Origin: JAZDCZ01 sp046757925
Lineage (GTDB): Bacteria > Gemmatimonadota > Gemmatimonadetes > Gemmatimonadales > GWC2-71-9
Direction: 5' to 3'
Assembly (NCBI GenBank): GCA_046757925.1
Contig: JBHHZE010000012.1
Span: 5,641 to 69,640 of the forward strand
DNA length: 64,000 bases
Shown here: positions 61,739 through 64,000 of the stretch, in pieces
Layout: each line of letters starts with the position of its first letter
Numbering within the stretch: position 1 is the first letter of the stretch
Position numbers and translations under genes: made by a program
The notes under the pieces: generated by a model
The model's database searches: none
Told to the model about the DNA's origin: nothing
What the model saw: only the letters and a program-made list of their open reading frames with translations

Positions 61739-62584
61739 TTGAAGCAAATGGCTGTGGTGGGCGCAGGAACTATGGGCAACGGTATTGCACACGTGTTTGC
61801 CCAGGGGGGTTGGAATGTGACGCTGATCGATGTCGTTCGAGGGCAGCTCGACGCTGCGCTCGAGACGATCTCCCGAAATATGGATCGGCAGGTCAAGAAG
61901 GGCGTCATGTCGGAGGACGAGAAAGTCCAAGCGCTCGGTCGCATAGTTACTGAAACCACCCTCGACCGGGTACGAACAGCTCAGTTGGTCGTCGAAGCCG
62001 CCAGCGAATCGGCAGACATAAAGTTCGAGATTTTCGAGACTTTGGACCGCGAGACGCCGGCAGATACGATACTCGCGAGCAACACCTCTTCCATTTCGAT
62101 CACCGAGATCGCAGCCCGGACCAAGCGGGCTAATAAAGTAATCGGCATGCACTTCATGAACCCGGTGCCCGTAATGAAGTTGATCGAGGTTATCCGTGGT
62201 CTCGGAACGTCCGATCAGACTACGGCGTTTGTACAGGATACGGCCAGAGCGCTAGGGAAAGAGCCGGTTGAGGTGAATGATTATCCGGGCTTCATCTCCA
62301 ACCGCGTACTCATGCCGATGATAAACGAGGCTATCTACTGTGTCATGGAAGGTGTGGCCGCACCTGAGGCGGTGGACACGGTCATGAAGCTGGGCATGAA
62401 TCATCCCATGGGACCTCTGACGTTGGCGGACTTGATTGGCCTGGACGTATGCCTGTCGATCCTCGAAGTTTTACATGAGGGGTTGGGGGACCCGAAGTAC
62501 CGTGCCTGCCCGCTTCTCAGAAAGATGGTCGCCGCCGGACGGCTGGGGCGTAAGAGCGGCCGGGGATTCTATGACTACGCCTGA
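61739..62584 (+). CDS. 3-hydroxybutyryl-CoA dehydrogenase
   Basis: A 281-residue NAD(H)-dependent 3-hydroxyacyl-CoA dehydrogenase: Rossmann motif VVGAGTMGNGIA, catalytic His in GMHFMNPVPVMKLIE and Asn in NHPMGPLTLADLIGLD. The TTG at 61739 gives MKQMAVVGAG, the usual family start, with GAGGAG 12 bases upstream. Oxidises 3-hydroxybutyryl-CoA or the reverse. Overlaps the acyl-CoA dehydrogenase by 14 bases. Confidence 0.93.
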   Translation: MKQMAVVGAGTMGNGIAHVFAQGGWNVTLIDVVRGQLDAALETISRNMDRQVKKGVMSEDEKVQALGRIVTETTLDRVRTAQLVVEAASESADIKFEIFETLDRETPADTILASNTSSISITEIAARTKRANKVIGMHFMNPVPVMKLIEVIRGLGTSDQTTAFVQDTARALGKEPVEVNDYPGFISNRVLMPMINEAIYCVMEGVAAPEAVDTVMKLGMNHPMGPLTLADLIGLDVCLSILEVLHEGLGDPKYRACPLLRKMVAAGRLGRKSGRGFYDYA

Positions 62585-63737
62585 ACTGCTGGAGCAAGTT
62601 GAGGAGCAACGCAACGAGATCGTGGCGTTGGCGCGAGACTTTGCGCAGAGCGAACTCGCTCCGCATGCCGCGGAATGGGATGGCGACAAGCATTCGCCGC
62701 CGGAAGTCATGCGGCAGTTGGCGGAGTTGGGGTTCTTTGGGTTGCTGATCCCTGAAGAATACGGCGGACTGGGGCTCGACACCCTAACCTATTTGATGAT
62801 CATCGAGGAGATGGCTGCGGCTGACGCGTCGACCGCGATCACTCTTTCGATCCATAATTCGTTGCCTGCCTCCATGCTGCTTGCGCACGGCAGCGAGGAA
62901 CAAAAGGAACGGTGGCTCCGCCCAATGGCTGAGGGTGATGTAATGGCGGCGTTTTCACTCTCCGAAGCAGACAGTGGCTCAGATTCGGCGGCCATGAGAG
63001 CCGAAGCGTCTTGGAGCGGCACAGAATGGGTGTTGAACGGGATGAAAGCCTGGGTCACCAACGGAGATAGAGCTGATCTCGTCGTCATGATGGTCCGGAG
63101 CGACACCCCCGGCGACCGTAAGGGTGCTCACGGGATTTCGGCGTTTCTGGTTCCGGGCAACGTCACGGGCATGACGCCGGGGGAACCGGAGGACAAGATG
63201 GGTCTGCGTGCCTCACCCACTGTCACCCTCACACTCGAGGACGTGCGGCTGGGGAGCGAACATCTCCTGGGGGAGGAGGGAGAGGGGTTCATCTATGCCC
63301 TGGAGGCTCTGGATCAAGGCAGGCTCGGCGTTGCGGCACAGGCGATAGGCATCGCTCAGGCCGCGCTGGAACATTCGATAAAGTACAGTGCCGAGAGAAA
63401 GCAGTTCGGCGAACCGATAATGAACTTTCAGGCGATGCAGTTCAAACTGGCCGATATGGCCACACGAGTTGCCGCTGCCCGTGCGCTGCTGCACGAAACG
63501 GCGCGGTTGAAGGACCGGGGGGAGGCCCTGGGTCAGCGTTCGAGCATGGCAAAATTGTTTGCCTCCGAGACGGCGATGTGGGTTACTACGCAGGCCGTGC
63601 AGGTATTTGGCGGCTACGGTTATATGCGGGACTATCCGGTCGAGCGGCTGTTTCGTGAGGCGAAGGTGACCGAAATCTACGAGGGGACAAGTGAAATCCA
63701 GCGAATCGTTATTGGCAGAGGACTCCACGATAACTAG
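62571..63737 (+). CDS. Acyl-CoA dehydrogenase
   Basis: A 388-residue FAD enzyme that forms the 2,3-double bond of short or branched acyl-CoA. Signatures AFSLSEADSGSDSAAM, WVTNG and the C-terminal QVFGGYGYMRDYPVERLFREAKVTEIYEGTSEIQR, in which the Glu of YEGT is the catalytic base. Start ATG 62571 lies inside the end of the HBD gene. Confidence 0.94.
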   Translation: MTTPELLEQVEEQRNEIVALARDFAQSELAPHAAEWDGDKHSPPEVMRQLAELGFFGLLIPEEYGGLGLDTLTYLMIIEEMAAADASTAITLSIHNSLPASMLLAHGSEEQKERWLRPMAEGDVMAAFSLSEADSGSDSAAMRAEASWSGTEWVLNGMKAWVTNGDRADLVVMMVRSDTPGDRKGAHGISAFLVPGNVTGMTPGEPEDKMGLRASPTVTLTLEDVRLGSEHLLGEEGEGFIYALEALDQGRLGVAAQAIGIAQAALEHSIKYSAERKQFGEPIMNFQAMQFKLADMATRVAAARALLHETARLKDRGEALGQRSSMAKLFASETAMWVTTQAVQVFGGYGYMRDYPVERLFREAKVTEIYEGTSEIQRIVIGRGLHDN

Positions 63738-64000
63738 CGCCGACAGGGATTTGTCTCTGGATCGGCATTTGTTCAACATGATCGCTCAGCACGGACACGA
63801 GCAGGTGAGTTTCTCCTCCGATCGTGAATCCGGCTACAGAGGTATCATCGCTATCCACGATACGACACTGGGACCGGCTTTGGGGGGTACAAGATTCTGG
63901 AACTACGATACCGATGCCGAGGCTTTCACGGATGTGCTGAGACTATCTCGGAGCATGACTTACAAGGCCGCCGTGGCCGGTCTCAATCTGGGGGGTGGCA
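63691..64000 (+). CDS. Leucine (Glu/Leu/Phe/Val) dehydrogenase, cut by the window end
   Basis: The visible N-terminal part reads GHEQVSFSSDRESGYRGIIA, then HDTTLGPALGGTRFW and MTYKAAVAGLNLGGG, the signature of leucine dehydrogenase with the substrate-binding GG and the Lys of MTYKAA. A GTG at 63691 has GAGGGG at the right distance; ATG 63778 is too late for the family. It deaminates branched-chain amino acids and so supplies 2-oxo acids for the acyl-CoA genes. Catalytic centre and C-terminal NAD domain lie outside the window. Confidence 0.88.
   Translation, partial: MKSSESLLAEDSTITSADRDLSLDRHLFNMIAQHGHEQVSFSSDRESGYRGIIAIHDTTLGPALGGTRFWNYDTDAEAFTDVLRLSRSMTYKAAVAGLNLGGG

Noticed and set aside
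1..64000. tRNA, rRNA, CRISPR array or riboswitch
   Set aside because: No cloverleaf, rRNA core sequence, regularly spaced repeats or known riboswitch core was seen in the short intergenic stretches by eye; a covariance-model search (tRNAscan-SE, Infernal) would be decisive.

Overview
This window comes from a moderately GC-rich Gram-negative bacterium. The best guess is Gemmatimonadota or a close relative, and this is inference. The signs are outer-membrane export and TolC systems, many SARP/BTAD-, FG-GAP/ASPIC-, DUF5686- and M14-type proteins, and GTG/TTG starts with good Shine-Dalgarno sites. The window is densely coded: apart from the 8316-8588 divergent region there is no gap near 300 bases. 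I see no rRNA, tRNA, transposase, integrase, phage gene or CRISPR array.

Layout. 1-2.3 kb: the cytochrome c haem lyase gene ccmF behind a small zinc-ribbon membrane protein. 2.5-18.7 kb: a copper/silver-type metal cluster, with a P1B ATPase, an NtrC-family sigma-54 activator with its sensor kinase, a divergent methionine-rich ZraP/CpxP-like protein, a CusCBA-like RND efflux operon with a PII-like protein and a TlpA-like thioredoxin, then an isoprenylcysteine-methyltransferase-like/DUF2933/DUF5676/FAD-oxidoreductase operon. Three very similar sigma-54-like promoters (pattern CGGCWYC-N4-TTGCM) and one weaker one precede these transcription units. Each has a GGGGCA/TGCCCC element about 105-140 bases upstream of the predicted start, so they look like one regulon of the local activator. 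18.9-24.6 kb: two secreted lipoproteins, a vapBC toxin-antitoxin pair and a dienelactone hydrolase-like lipoprotein.

24.7-30.8 kb: a mercury resistance locus, merR-merT-merP-merA-merC on the minus strand with merB divergent. A three-gene module (DUF302 protein, membrane protein, outer-membrane barrel) lies beyond merC behind a second MerR-type promoter. merP carries an in-frame TGA exactly where the first cysteine of the GMTCxxC metal site belongs, a hairpin with a G-containing loop lies about 22 bases downstream, and selA (selenocysteine synthase) is encoded 22 kb away. The simplest reading is a selenocysteine-containing MerP; this is the most notable item in the window.

30.9-43.6 kb: lipoprotein and phosphodiesterase genes, a DUF5686 outer-membrane protein, an SDR, an amidohydrolase, a Tat-exported M24 peptidase, VanZ, a secreted M14 peptidase and topoisomerase IB. 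43.7-56.8 kb: a long minus-strand series, BON protein - valS - Ig-like lipoprotein - selA - a frameshifted pre-peptidase-domain protein - purN - purH - DUF2723 membrane protein, followed by a SARP-type regulator. 56.9-64 kb, plus strand: a small membrane protein coupled to thrS, then thiolase, bioY, a CPBP protease, 3-hydroxybutyryl-CoA dehydrogenase, acyl-CoA dehydrogenase and the start of a leucine dehydrogenase. That last run suggests acyl-CoA and branched-chain amino acid metabolism.
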